A stretch of 64,000 nt of DNA from Granulicella sp. WH15 (GCF_009914315.1 NZ_CP042596.1:3782001-3846000); one strand, 5' to 3'; positions 53,614-63,823 are shown, counted from the first letter of the stretch. The notes: generated by a model from the sequence alone, not told the origin. Translations and numbers: made by a program.

Positions 53614-54849
53614 TTAATGCAGGACCACTACGTCCGGCTCGCTCTCGACCACCTGCCGAATGGCCGTTCTACCTACCAGCAGGACTGCCAGCGCAACCAG
53701 AGCCGTGGATGCCAGCAGCGACACCACCGAGCCCGCGCCGAGCATCCCGATGCCCATCGAGATCAATGCGCCTGTACCCGTCTGCAAGCAACCCAGCAGT
53801 GCCGAGGCTCGGCCCGCGTGGCGCGAGTATGGCGCGAGGGCGAGGGCGGCTGAGTTCGGATAGGTAAGCCCGATGCAGGAGAGGAAGACGAAGAACAGCA
53901 CCAGCGTCGAGCGCAGGCCGACGACGTGAGCGTGCATCCCGGCGAAGAAGAGGACGCCGACGATCACCTGCGCGATCAGCGCGATGAAGAAGATCTGCTG
54001 GCTGGTGAAGCGGCGCAGGAGAACCACGTTCATCTGGTTGCCGCCGATGAAGCCCATGACCAGCACCGCAAAGACGATGCCGAAGGCCTTGGTGCCCATG
54101 TGGAATCCGTCCATGAAGATGATGGGCGAGCCCGCGACGAAGGCGAAGAGACCGGCGAAGGAGAATGCTCCGGCCAGGGTGTAGGTGATGAACTGCGGCT
54201 CGCGCAGGATGTGCCAGAAGCCGAGCACCAGCGGGCCGGGGCGAAGCGAGATGGTGGGGTCGGGCTCGTGGCCTTCGGGCAGCAGGAAGAAGGTGACGAG
54301 AAGGATGGCTGTCGCGATGGCCGCCAGCAAGAGGAAGATCGCGCGCCAGCCCAGTGCGCCGATGAGCAGGCTGCCGATGGTCGGCGCGAGTAGCGGGGAG
54401 ACACCGATCATCAGGAAGAGCAGCGAGAAGATCTTGGCGCTCTCCTTGACCGGGAAGAAGTCCCGCACCATCGCGATGGCGCCGACCTGGGCCACGCAGC
54501 CGCCGAGGGCTTCGAGGAAACGCAGAGCGATGAGGGCGTTGAGGCTATGGACCGAGGCGCAGCCGATGGAACACAGAATGTAGACCACGAGCCCCACGTA
54601 GAGGGGCCGCTTGCGTCCGAAGCGGTCGAGCAGAGGGCCGTAGATCATCTGGCCGAGGGCGAAGCCGACGAAGTAGGTGGAGAGCGTCAGCGAGATCTGC
54701 GGGGTGGAGGTGAGGAACTCGGTGGCGATGGTGGAGAACGCCGGGAGGTACATGTCGATGGCGAAGGGGGTGACGACGCAGAGCGCGCCCAGCAGCACGA
54801 TGATCCAGTTGTGGTGGATGCCGGTGTGGTGCCGTGTTGGGTGCGACAT
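53614..54849 (-). CDS. Bcr/CflA-type multidrug efflux MFS transporter
   Basis: 411 residues, 12 transmembrane segments. DHA1 family drug:proton antiporter. FAIDMYLPAFSTIATEF (TM1), GFALGQMIYGPLLDRFGRKRPLYVGLVVY (motif A between TM2 and TM3), RFLEALGGCVAQVGAIAMVRDFF (TM4) and GVSPLLAPTIGSLLIGALGWRAIF (motif C region) match Bcr/CflA. Substrate not predictable. Followed by the C6 repeat; divergent from the isochorismatase pseudogene. Confidence 0.93.
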   Translation of the reverse strand: MSHPTRHHTGIHHNWIIVLLGALCVVTPFAIDMYLPAFSTIATEFLTSTPQISLTLSTYFVGFALGQMIYGPLLDRFGRKRPLYVGLVVYILCSIGCASVHSLNALIALRFLEALGGCVAQVGAIAMVRDFFPVKESAKIFSLLFLMIGVSPLLAPTIGSLLIGALGWRAIFLLLAAIATAILLVTFFLLPEGHEPDPTISLRPGPLVLGFWHILREPQFITYTLAGAFSFAGLFAFVAGSPIIFMDGFHMGTKAFGIVFAVLVMGFIGGNQMNVVLLRRFTSQQIFFIALIAQVIVGVLFFAGMHAHVVGLRSTLVLFFVFLSCIGLTYPNSAALALAPYSRHAGRASALLGCLQTGTGALISMGIGMLGAGSVVSLLASTALVALAVLLVGRTAIRQVVESEPDVVVLH

Positions 54850-54945
54850 GGGGTGCGTTGCTCCTGTTGCGGTTGGTTCGGGAAGGTTCGGTCAGCGCGG
54901 AGGCTGCGGGGAGGTGCTATAGCCATGATACTTGTTTGCAGAGTG

Positions 54946-55399
54946 GGTTTGTCGGGCGACAAGCAGCATCCACCCATCAGCTTTGCGGAGGATATCGGGA
55001 GATTACGCCCGAGCCTTACGGGATTCTGAAGGGCGTGGTCGATAACAAGGCGTTCGTACGCGGAAGCTGGGGCGCGGAGATCGTCGCGGACCTTGCGCCG
55101 CTGCCGGAGGATATTGTGATCGAAGGCAAGCGCGGGCTGGATACGTTTGCCAGCACCAACCTCGACTTTATCCTGCGCAGCCGCGGAATCCGGAACCTGG
55201 TGGTGGCGGGGTTTCTGACGAACTGCTGCGTGGAGTCGACCGTGCGTACCGGGTCTGAGAAGGGCTTCCAGGTGACGGCGATTTCGGACTGCACGGCGAC
55301 GGTGTCCGAGGAGGAACAGCGGTTTACGTTTGAGAAAACATCCCCATGTTCGCGCGTATCGTTACGCACGATGAGTTTCTGGCGGAGTTGTCAGCTTAG
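54946..55399 (+). pseudogene. isochorismatase-family hydrolase, truncated and doubly frameshifted
   Basis: Three frames together spell a C-terminal isochorismatase: DKQHPPISFAED in one frame, YREITPEPYGILK...GKRGLDTFASTNLDFILRSRG, NLVVAGFLTNCCVES and TVSEEEQRFTFEK in a second, then PMFARIVTHDEFLAELSA and stop (TAG 55397-55399) in a third. Frameshifts are therefore near 54990 and 55340. The N-terminal ~70-80 residues with the catalytic Asp are missing. The start coordinate is approximate. Overlaps the GH13 stop by 9 nt. Confidence 0.8.
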
Positions 55400-58300
55400 T
55401 TCGTTGATCGGCTCCAACGCAGCGGGGGTCTCTTTGGTGATGAGGTCGATGAAGGCCTTCGCCTTGTAACCGGCGGTGTGGGCGGCTTCGGTTATCTCCT
55501 TGAGGAGTGACGCTATCTGCTCGATGCCTTCGCGGAGCGTGGAGCGGTCCTCTGCGATTTGTAACAGTAACGGTGTTATAAACCAGCAGAGCAGCTCCTC
55601 CAGTTGCTCCTGGTTGAAGTACTCCGTGCCGGAGGAGACGTTCGAGCCGATCAGCCAGCGAAGGTCGGGGTCTTGCCAGAAGGCCTCCGAGTGGAGTGCG
55701 GCTGCGACTGAGGGCTCATCTTCCATCCGCAGCAAGACCCGTACCTGGGCCGCGGCCCGCCAGGCGCGCTCACCCTCGATACCGATGGCGGAGAAGACTT
55801 CGGCGAGGGCCGGGCGTAGCTGGAGACGGTCGAAGAGGGCCAGCGGCTGCTCGGGGAAGACCTGAAAGGCGATCCATGCAAGCAACGGTCCCCAGGCCGG
55901 CTCGGAAGGGATGCTGGTGCCGGTGATAGGGAGTACCAGATGGGCTGCGAGCTGCAAGGACTCGGGGATGGCCACGGCCAGCCTGGGCAACACGAGGGAC
56001 GGCAGGTTGACGGAGGCTGCGGCAAGGGCTGCGACCTGGTCGCTCTGGCGCTGCGTGGTGAACACGTCGATGCCCTCCACATGAGCCAGCTCGGCAACGC
56101 GTGCGGCGAAGTCGTGCGCTTTGAGGAGGAACTCCTGTAGACGAGGGTCGGGCTCGGCTTCGACAACCTTCTCCGCGAGCTTGTCAGCGACGGAGGCGGC
56201 CTCAAGCGGCTTGGGCTTCCGCAGGCCCAACGCGGCGATCTCGGCCGCCATCTCGGAGAAGTTGTATACATTCTCCGTGCTGATCGTCTGGCTGAGCGCG
56301 GCGATGACCGGGCCTAGCCGGAGCTTCGAGAGGGCTTCGTGCAGGCTGTAGACGCCCGCGCCGTTGAGCGCGTCGCAGAGGCGGTCCCAGGGATGCGTGG
56401 CAGAGGAGCGAAGCTCGCGCCAGCCGAGGAGAACGACGTGCTGGTAGCCGCGTAGATCGAGCGTGAAGCCGTTGTCGCGCAGGTCTCCCGCACGGCGCAG
56501 ATACTCGAGGTCGGAGACCGAGTCGCGATAGGCGATGACGGAGGCTCCGTCATCCGGGAGCGCCAGCCCGTCGGCGAGGCTGCGCTGTTGCAATGCGCCC
56601 GAGGCTTTCTCGAGGAATCCCACCGACATGTGGATGGTGCCGTGAGTGGAGCCGTAGCTGTTGTTATAGAAGATGAGGGCGCGCTGGCCGCCTGAGCGGT
56701 TGGAGTAGGCGAAGACGTTCTCGTCTACCGTGCCGTGGCTGTTCCAGAAGTCGTAGAGAACGAAGTTGGTGCTCTCGGCGAAGAGGTGGCGGTTCTTGAG
56801 CAGCGGGGCGATCAGGGATTCGTGCCGCGCGACCAGGCCGTCGTTGACGGATTCGTCCAGCCGCGCCTGCTTGAAGTCCATGCCGTAACGCTCGGTGTAG
56901 CCCTCGATCTGGCCGTGGCCGAACATGGGCAGGCCGGGCAGCGTCGCCAGCAGCACCGAGACTCCGAAGTACTTGTCGCCGGAGCCGAACTGGTCGATTG
57001 CGGTGCGCTCGTCGGGGTTGCTCATGAAGTTGACGTAACGCTTCAGAATGTCGGGATCGAACTCGACGGTCTTCTTCAGGTAGGAGCGGTACTTGGCGTT
57101 CTCCTCGTCGCGCAGCATGTTCATGAAGGCGCTGTTGTAGACGCGGTGCATCCCCAGGGTGCGGACGAAGTAGCCCTCCAGCAGCCAGAAGGCCTCGGCC
57201 AAGAGCAGCGTGCCGGGCACCTCGGCGGCGACGCGGTCTACCACCTCGCGCCAGAACTCGTGCGGCATCAGCGCGTCGAAGGCCTCTTCGGAGATGGCGT
57301 TTTCAGCGCGTGAGGGGATGGAGCCGCCTGCGCCCGGTAACGGAAACCAGAGCCGCTGCACGTGGCGCTTGGCCAGCACCATCGCGGCGTCGAAGCGGAT
57401 GATGGGGAAGCGGCGGGCGACGTTGAGGATGACCTGAATGACGTGCTCGCGCACCTCGGCCTTCGAGTAGTCGAGCTGCGCGGTGTCGTTCCAGGCAAAG
57501 GTAGTGCCGTCGTTGCCGTGGTAGACGAAGCGGGTAGTGCCCTCGCGGTGGTGGCGCAGGCGGAAGACCACGGCGGCGTCGGTCTGATCGTAATAATGGT
57601 CCTCGATCTTGATCTCTACGCGGCTGTCGGTGGAGAGGTCCGGCCCCTCGAAGGTGTAGACGGGGAACGGGCTCTCCCAGCGCGAGAGGAACCACTCGGG
57701 GTGCTCGATGACCCAGTCGGAGTCGACGCCCATGTGGTTGGGGACCATGTCGCTGGCCAGCCGCAGACCGGCCCGGGCAGCACGGTCGCGCAGGTCGGCG
57801 TAGGCTGCTTCGCCGCCGAGGTCTTCGGCGATGGCATAGTCCTTGAGCGAGTAGGCCGAGGCCACGGCATCGGGGTTGCCGCGCAGGCGCTTGATGGTGC
57901 GCGAGGCGCGGCTGCGCTCCCACAGGCCGATAAGCCACAGGCCGGTGATGCCGCGGCTGTGCAGCAGGTGCAGCTCGGCATCGGGGATCTGGTCGAGCCG
58001 GTGGATGTGGCGGCCATACTTTTTGGAGAGCTGCTCCAGCCATACGTAGGTACTTTTGGCGATCAGGACGACGGTGGGCATCCACGCCTGGTCGGCGCTG
58101 AAGGCCTCGTACTCGTGCAGGGGAGCCTGGTATCCGGCGGCGTAGCGGCGGTGGTTGCCCGCAGCCAGCTCGTTGAAGCCGACGAACTCGTCGCCGACGA
58201 AGCCCTCTCCTCCAAAGCCGGGTGCGCCGTGGCGATGCCGGTCCGGACCGGCGGGATGGAAGCGCATCCAGATAGCGACCTCCTCTTCGCGCAGGATGTC

Positions 58301-59032
58301 GATGGCCAGCAGCACGCGGTTCAGGTCTTCGCCGAGGTAGTCGGCCCAGTTCTCGCGGATGAAGTCGAGCTGGCCGGTGAGCGAGTGGGGCGAGGCGAGC
58401 ATGGGAGCGCGCAGCACATCCAGCAGGCTGCCCAGCCCCGGCGAGACCGGAGGCCGGGTGACGAAGTAGCCCGGCAGAGCGGAGGTGACACCCACGTAAG
58501 CCGTCTGCTTCTTCAGCTCCCGGTCTTCGAACAAGAGGCGGAAGGGAGCGAAGGAAGGATTGCTGTTGGCCAGCCAGAGCAGCAGCAGCTCTTCAAAGGC
58601 GGCTTCACGGTTCGAGATGTCCTCCGTGCTGCCCTGAAGCCACTGGCGCGCGGTGAGCTGATTGCGGTAGATGGCGACGTTGGGAAACTGCTCGGAGAAG
58701 GTGAGCAGAAGCCGGTCGATCTCGGGCTGCGTGACCTGATCGCCGAACCAGCGGATGGCCTCGGCGAGCACGGCCGGGTCTTTCTCGCGGCGATAGCGGG
58801 CGACGAGGGCGTGGCTCAGCTCGTCGATGAGCCCCATGGCGAAGAGGGCTCCGGCGTTGATGGGCTCCTCGGAGCTGGGGTCTGTTGCCGAATTCTTATA
58901 CAGCTCGGCGAGATCCTGCGCCAGCTTGCGGCTCGCGGCGACGTTGGCGAAGATGACGTTGCCGGTGAAGCTGAATAACAGGCCGTCCAGATTCAGCCGC
59001 CTGCGGATCTCTCTTGCGATGTGAAATTCCAT
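55391..59032 (-). CDS. very large cytoplasmic GH13 alpha-amylase-family protein
   Basis: 1213 residues, no signal peptide. A GH13 barrel occupies roughly 320-900: region I DMVPNH (428-433), region II IIRFDAAMVLAK (nucleophile D548), region III LLLAEAF (acid/base E613). Region IV reads FMSNPDERT (672-674) instead of the usual NHD, so the substrate-binding His is replaced by Pro. About 320 residues of helical sequence precede and 300 follow the barrel with no motif known to me. Probably acts on storage glucan or a maltosyl/glucosyl donor in the cytosol; reaction unknown. AGAAGGGG precedes ATG 59032. Confidence 0.85.
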   Translation of the reverse strand: MEFHIAREIRRRLNLDGLLFSFTGNVIFANVAASRKLAQDLAELYKNSATDPSSEEPINAGALFAMGLIDELSHALVARYRREKDPAVLAEAIRWFGDQVTQPEIDRLLLTFSEQFPNVAIYRNQLTARQWLQGSTEDISNREAAFEELLLLWLANSNPSFAPFRLLFEDRELKKQTAYVGVTSALPGYFVTRPPVSPGLGSLLDVLRAPMLASPHSLTGQLDFIRENWADYLGEDLNRVLLAIDILREEEVAIWMRFHPAGPDRHRHGAPGFGGEGFVGDEFVGFNELAAGNHRRYAAGYQAPLHEYEAFSADQAWMPTVVLIAKSTYVWLEQLSKKYGRHIHRLDQIPDAELHLLHSRGITGLWLIGLWERSRASRTIKRLRGNPDAVASAYSLKDYAIAEDLGGEAAYADLRDRAARAGLRLASDMVPNHMGVDSDWVIEHPEWFLSRWESPFPVYTFEGPDLSTDSRVEIKIEDHYYDQTDAAVVFRLRHHREGTTRFVYHGNDGTTFAWNDTAQLDYSKAEVREHVIQVILNVARRFPIIRFDAAMVLAKRHVQRLWFPLPGAGGSIPSRAENAISEEAFDALMPHEFWREVVDRVAAEVPGTLLLAEAFWLLEGYFVRTLGMHRVYNSAFMNMLRDEENAKYRSYLKKTVEFDPDILKRYVNFMSNPDERTAIDQFGSGDKYFGVSVLLATLPGLPMFGHGQIEGYTERYGMDFKQARLDESVNDGLVARHESLIAPLLKNRHLFAESTNFVLYDFWNSHGTVDENVFAYSNRSGGQRALIFYNNSYGSTHGTIHMSVGFLEKASGALQQRSLADGLALPDDGASVIAYRDSVSDLEYLRRAGDLRDNGFTLDLRGYQHVVLLGWRELRSSATHPWDRLCDALNGAGVYSLHEALSKLRLGPVIAALSQTISTENVYNFSEMAAEIAALGLRKPKPLEAASVADKLAEKVVEAEPDPRLQEFLLKAHDFAARVAELAHVEGIDVFTTQRQSDQVAALAAASVNLPSLVLPRLAVAIPESLQLAAHLVLPITGTSIPSEPAWGPLLAWIAFQVFPEQPLALFDRLQLRPALAEVFSAIGIEGERAWRAAAQVRVLLRMEDEPSVAAALHSEAFWQDPDLRWLIGSNVSSGTEYFNQEQLEELLCWFITPLLLQIAEDRSTLREGIEQIASLLKEITEAAHTAGYKAKAFIDLITKETPAALEPINELS

Positions 59033-59395
59033 CCAAATACCCCTTCTAAACCGTTCGCTCGATGCGAAGTGCTGGAGAACCGCAGTGCAAAAGAAATGAT
59101 GCGAGAGAGGCTCGAGCGCTCTCTCGGCGATGCCGCAGCTTGATCTGTACTCAAAGAACCAGAATGACTGCCGCGCGAACCATCTACCAAAAGATCACCC
59201 GAGCTTTCTGCCTGTACAGTACATGACTCGACGAGGAAAAGAAGGTGATCCAGAGCACAACTCACCCCGTCGCGCGGCAGGCATACTCATTCCAAACCCT
59301 GTATGCAGGGATGCCGGGAACCGGGCTACAGTTTCCTCGAACCGCAAGTACCGTGCCGCCCACCGCTTCCCTCCCCCCATAGTGGCAGACGCATG
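59033..59395. other. 363-bp non-coding stretch upstream of GH13, with hairpins
   Basis: Between the GGDEF stop and the GH13 start, both minus strand. Contains CGAGAGAG / CTCTCTCG (59102-59126, with CTCGAG in the loop) in the GH13 leader and a small CCCTG-TATG-CAGGG hairpin near 59298 downstream of the GGDEF gene. No credible ORF, no repeat-family copy and no clear promoter found. Confidence 0.55.
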
Positions 59396-60583
<1,188 letters not shown>

Positions 60584-60764
60584 CCACAAGAGATTGAGGG
60601 CACAAAGGTAACCTGCTGCCGCTTCCCCGAGGTACAGAGGAGCTATCGGCCAAATGGACCCGCAGCAGCAAATACCGTGAAAATTCGATCGCCCTATTCT
60701 AACGGAGCGCGGCGCTCGATTCAGTGGTGTAAACGACATTGCTTCCGCCACCGGCCTGAAACCA

Positions 60765-60844
60765 AAGCCGCTTGCTGCCTACCCACAGGAGGCCCCATGC
60801 AGATCATCCCTCCCATGCAGCCCCGAGAACGGTACGAAATGGCA
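60765..60844 (+). repeat. intergenic repeat, family A, copy A5 (diverged)
   Basis: About 80 bp: CCGCTTGCTGCCTACCCACA, GGAGGCCCCATG, CCCATGCAGCCCCGAGAACG and terminal GGTACGAAATGGC. The most diverged family A copy; the terminal stem is partly lost. Lies upstream of the FecR-like gene. Confidence 0.7.
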
Positions 60845-60892
60845 CCGCGACATTTGGAGGATTTTCGCGTCTATAACCTAGAGAGGTTTACG

Positions 60893-61750
60893 ATGCCAAG
60901 GTCTTTTGCAACTCTTCTACTTGCCCTGGTGCCGCTGTCCGCCGCGACAGTTTACGCACAGTCGGCAGCCGCAGGCTCCACGGATTTCACCCAGTCGCAG
61001 CCTGCCCCCATCGTGCGGGCGTACGAGAACGGCGAGGGCGCTCCCTACCCGGCAGCCCGGGTTATGCCCCAGATCACCACCACCCAGCCGATCCCCGGCG
61101 TGTGGCTCCGCGCCGAGCCGAACAGCTCCGCGCATACCGTTTCGGCCGATGCCAACGGCACTGAGCTGCGCATCGAGCACGGAGTCGTGAACATCCAGGT
61201 CCATCAGCCGGCGCAGAACTCGGAGCTGCTCGTCTACCTGCCCGGTGGCGAGGTCACCCTGCTCAAGGATGGTCTTTACACCTTCAACGCCGATACCAAT
61301 ACCGTCCGCGTGCTGAAGGGCGAGGCGGAGGGATATCCCGGTGTAGCTGCTCCCAGCGGCCAGTCAGACGTCAAGGGAATCAAGGTGAAGGAGGATCACG
61401 AACTCTCCTTCATGGCCTCGGCCAAGGGCATTCGCTCGATTGAGGTCGATCCTTACCGGCTCTCCAGCGACCTGCTTCCGGGCGGTATCGCAGACCGTGG
61501 CGGCGAATCCGGCTATGGGTACGGCTATGGCTATGGCCCCGTCTACGACGGCTTCTACGGCTCACCCTATGCCTACGGCTGGGATTATCCGTGGGGCTGG
61601 GGATACCCGTATGGCTACGGCCTGGGCTTCGGATACGGCTTCTACGGCGGCGGCTTCTACAGGGGCGGCTTCCGGGGTGGTTATGGCGGACACGGCGGTT
61701 ACGGTGGACACGGCGGCGGTGGCGGTCATGGTGGCGGCGGTCATCGCTAA
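60893..61750 (+). CDS. secreted FecR-like domain protein with Gly/Tyr-rich tail
   Basis: 285 residues. Signal peptide MPRSFATLLLALVPLSAATV (cleavage after YAQ). The middle (about 60-190) has TELRIEHGVVNIQVHQPAQN, LLVYLPGGEVTLLKDGLYTF and VRVLKGEAEG, a FecR-like beta-fold. The last 85 residues are low-complexity G/Y/F/W/H (GYGYGYGYG, GGHGGYGGHGG). ATG 60893 follows GAGAGG; the frame is open far upstream, but that part lies in the GGDEF gene. Not paired with a sigma factor, so a surface or matrix role is possible (inference). Confidence 0.8.
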   Translation: MPRSFATLLLALVPLSAATVYAQSAAAGSTDFTQSQPAPIVRAYENGEGAPYPAARVMPQITTTQPIPGVWLRAEPNSSAHTVSADANGTELRIEHGVVNIQVHQPAQNSELLVYLPGGEVTLLKDGLYTFNADTNTVRVLKGEAEGYPGVAAPSGQSDVKGIKVKEDHELSFMASAKGIRSIEVDPYRLSSDLLPGGIADRGGESGYGYGYGYGPVYDGFYGSPYAYGWDYPWGWGYPYGYGLGFGYGFYGGGFYRGGFRGGYGGHGGYGGHGGGGGHGGGGHR

Positions 61751-61845
61751 GGAACGGATGTAGCTTGATGCAGGGAGCGGTGATGCCGCTCCCTGTTTCG
61801 TTTAATGCCCTTTCTGCGAGAATCGAGAGCAGCACAGGAGGCAGG

Positions 61846-62403
61846 ATGGGGATGCGAAGCCGGATGACGATGATCTGCCTGTTGCTGGCCGGGGCGCAGG
61901 CGTTGCGGGGTCAATCCGTCCGCGCGGTGCCGAAGGTTGACCTGCCTAGCTTTACAGGGACCTGGTACGAGGTGGCGCGGTATGCCGATAAGCGCGAGAA
62001 GGAGTGCGTCGGTGACGTCTTCATGCTGATCGCGCTGGCGGATAAGCCGAACCGGTTCCAACTGGTGAACTCCTGCAAGACCAAGACCGGGTATACGGAT
62101 ACCAACAACGGGAACGGCAGGACTCAGGACAAGAGCGGCGACGGCAAATTGAAGGTGACCTACATCTGGCCGTTTTCGAAGAAGTTCTGGGTGCTGGCGG
62201 TGGGACCGGGGTATGAGTGGTCGCTGGTGGGTAACCCGAACCATAAGGACTTGCGGGTGCTGGCGCGGACCACGACGATGAAGCCGGAGGTGCTGGCAGA
62301 GATTAAGGCGAAGGCTGCGGCTCAGGGGTTTCCTGTGGGCAAGCTGGTGATGACGCCGCAGACTCCGCGGCAGGTGGCTCGGAGGGAGAGCCGACAGCCT
62401 TAA
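61846..62403 (+). CDS. bacterial lipocalin (Blc-like), exported
   Basis: 185 residues. Signal peptide (TMICLLLAGAQALRGQ). Lipocalin signature FTGTWYEVARYADKREKECVGDVF at the first strand, then VTYIWPFSKKFWVLAVGPGYEWSLVGNPNHKDLRVLARTT and VLAEIKAKAAAQGFPVGKLV. No lipobox Cys as in E. coli Blc, so probably soluble periplasmic. Binds hydrophobic ligands, perhaps fatty acids or lysolipids. ATG 61846 (AGGAGG 4 nt upstream) or 61852 (10 nt). Confidence 0.92.
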   Translation: MGMRSRMTMICLLLAGAQALRGQSVRAVPKVDLPSFTGTWYEVARYADKREKECVGDVFMLIALADKPNRFQLVNSCKTKTGYTDTNNGNGRTQDKSGDGKLKVTYIWPFSKKFWVLAVGPGYEWSLVGNPNHKDLRVLARTTTMKPEVLAEIKAKAAAQGFPVGKLVMTPQTPRQVARRESRQP

Positions 62404-62404
62404 A

Positions 62405-62478
62405 GACACGCGTAGCGTCGAGAACCGCACGAAGTGCCGCCCGCCCGGCGTTAGGGCGCTTTTGTTGTTGCTTTTATA
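62405..62478 (+). repeat. solo end of the C-family repeat, copy C5
   Basis: ACACGCGTAGCGTCGAGAAC then CGCACGAAGTGCCGCCCG and GGGCGCTTTTGTTGTTGCTT. One C terminal repeat plus a few bases of the interior, right after the lipocalin stop and 27 nt before the next gene. Confidence 0.83.
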
Positions 62479-62505
62479 ACGATTCATTCCGCATAGAATC
62501 GTTAC

Positions 62506-63429
62506 ATGGACATCAAGGAATCTCTCACGCGGCGGAAGCTGCTGATGCAGGCTGGTTTGTTAGCTGCGGGTGGCATCGTGACTCAAACGGGACTGGGCCA
62601 GGAGCTGGCTGGGCTGGATGTTGCTTCGGCCGGGTCGATGAGGGCGATGCTGGAGGGACCGCTCAAAGCTGCTGCTGCGAGGACGCTGCATCTGGACCTA
62701 CGTGCCCACTCCGAAGGAGCCGATGCCGTCGCGCAGGCGATCGTTAACGGAAATCTTCATGCGGATGTGTTTATCCCCGTCACGGCTGGCCCCATGTTGA
62801 CCGTAATGCACGCCGGAAAGGCGGAGTCTGCGCAGCCAATTGCGCGCACGGAGCTGGTGCTCGTCTACAGCCCCAAGAGCCGCTTTGCTCCGCAGCTCGA
62901 AGCCGCCGCCAGCGGTAAGGCAAACTGGTGGGAGGTGTTGCAGGAGCCAGGGCTTCGCATTGGGCGCGGGAATCCTGCCGCCGATCCGGGGGCGCGGGCG
63001 ATCCTCTTTGCCATGATGCTCGCGGCTGGGAAGTATGGCCAGCCGAACCTGGTGGAGAAGGTGCTCGGCCCTGCGCTGAACCCGGCGCAGATTGTGCCGG
63101 GGGTTCAGGCAGCATTGCAGAGTGGGAAGTTGGATGTGAGTTCTTCGTACAAGATTGGGGTTGGGAGTCTGCCGTATATTGCTCTGCCCAAGGAGATCAA
63201 CCTGAGCAGCCAGAGGGTGCGGGAGGAGCATCCGGAGGTTCGGTTGACGATCGGGGAGAAGACGTTTTATCCCGAGCCGCTGGTGTTTTATGCGGGGTTG
63301 GTGCGGGGGGCGGCGAATCCAGTTGGGGCGGCGGCGTTTTTGAAGTGGCTGCGGGGAGCAGAGGCGCAGGAGTTGTTTCGGCAGCATCAGTTTGAGGCGG
63401 TGGGGGATGTTGCGGAGATTCGTGCCTGA
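62506..63429 (+). CDS. molybdate/tungstate-binding-like periplasmic solute-binding protein
   Basis: 307 residues. N-terminus LTRRKLLMQAGLLAAGGIV has twin Arg and looks like a Tat signal. Mature part: VASAGSMRAMLEGPLKAAA, GNLHADVFIPVTAGPM, ARTELVLVYSPKSRF, WWEVLQEPGLRIGRGNPAADPGARAILFAMML and YIALPKEINLSS, the pattern of ModA/WtpA-like (SBP_bac_11) oxyanion-binding proteins. Likely captures molybdate or tungstate for an ABC importer; permease and ATPase are not adjacent. An AT-rich stretch with the C5 repeat precedes it. Confidence 0.88.
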   Translation: MDIKESLTRRKLLMQAGLLAAGGIVTQTGLGQELAGLDVASAGSMRAMLEGPLKAAAARTLHLDLRAHSEGADAVAQAIVNGNLHADVFIPVTAGPMLTVMHAGKAESAQPIARTELVLVYSPKSRFAPQLEAAASGKANWWEVLQEPGLRIGRGNPAADPGARAILFAMMLAAGKYGQPNLVEKVLGPALNPAQIVPGVQAALQSGKLDVSSSYKIGVGSLPYIALPKEINLSSQRVREEHPEVRLTIGEKTFYPEPLVFYAGLVRGAANPVGAAAFLKWLRGAEAQELFRQHQFEAVGDVAEIRA

Positions 63430-63775
63430 GGGGAAGAAAGCATACCTCGGGGCTAAAGCCGCGTCTGTGGCGGGTTTTAATGTCCGGGCTAAAGCCCGGA
63501 CCTACCCCAGAAGCAACGGCAAGGGCAGAAGCAACAGCAAGAGCAACGGCAAAAACAGAAGCAAGAGCAAAAGCAACGACAACGACAGAAGCAGATTCCT
63601 CCGCTTCGCTCCTGAATGACAACCAAGAAAACAGGCAACAACAAAGAAACAAGCAATAACCGGGTGGGCCGTTCATTGGCGGCTTCATCGGCGATGAATG
63701 GCGGCTAGATCAAGTGCAACAACGCCCTCGCGCCGGGCGGGCGGCACTTCGTGCGGTTTTGGACGCTTCGCGTGT
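63430..63775 (-). repeat. C-family element, copy C4, inverted, with expanded internal tract
   Basis: Opposite orientation to C2 and C3. Contains the CTCGGGGCTAAAGCC block, palindrome GTCCGGGC-TAAA-GCCCGGAC (63482-63501), a long AAGCAACGGCAAGGGC-like tract (63511-63593) much longer than in C2/C3, TTCGCTCCTGAATGAC, and one terminal repeat at 63722-63775 ending GACGCTTCGCGT. The other terminal repeat is missing; the element starts right at the preceding stop codon. Confidence 0.82.
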
Positions 63776-63788
63776 TTCTTTGCAAAAG

Positions 63789-63823
63789 AAAACCCCATCT
63801 CTCAGGTTCGAGAGATGGGGTTT
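63789..63823 (-). terminator. Rho-independent terminator of the TonB-dependent receptor gene
   Basis: AAACCCCATCTCTC (63790-63803) pairs perfectly with GAGAGATGGGGTTT (63810-63823). On the minus strand it is followed by TTCTTTT. 16 nt after the receptor stop. Confidence 0.9.

Noticed and set aside
57362..58978. 538-aa plus-strand ORF
   Set aside because: Antisense to the GH13 gene.
59060..59095. Possible degenerate C-family end (GAAGTGC and GAGAACCGCA)
   Set aside because: The blocks are in the wrong order and the rest does not align, so chance cannot be excluded.
63430..63775. Possible CRISPR-like array because of short repeated units
   Set aside because: Units are degenerate and contiguous with no regular spacers; it is a slippage tract within a C repeat.
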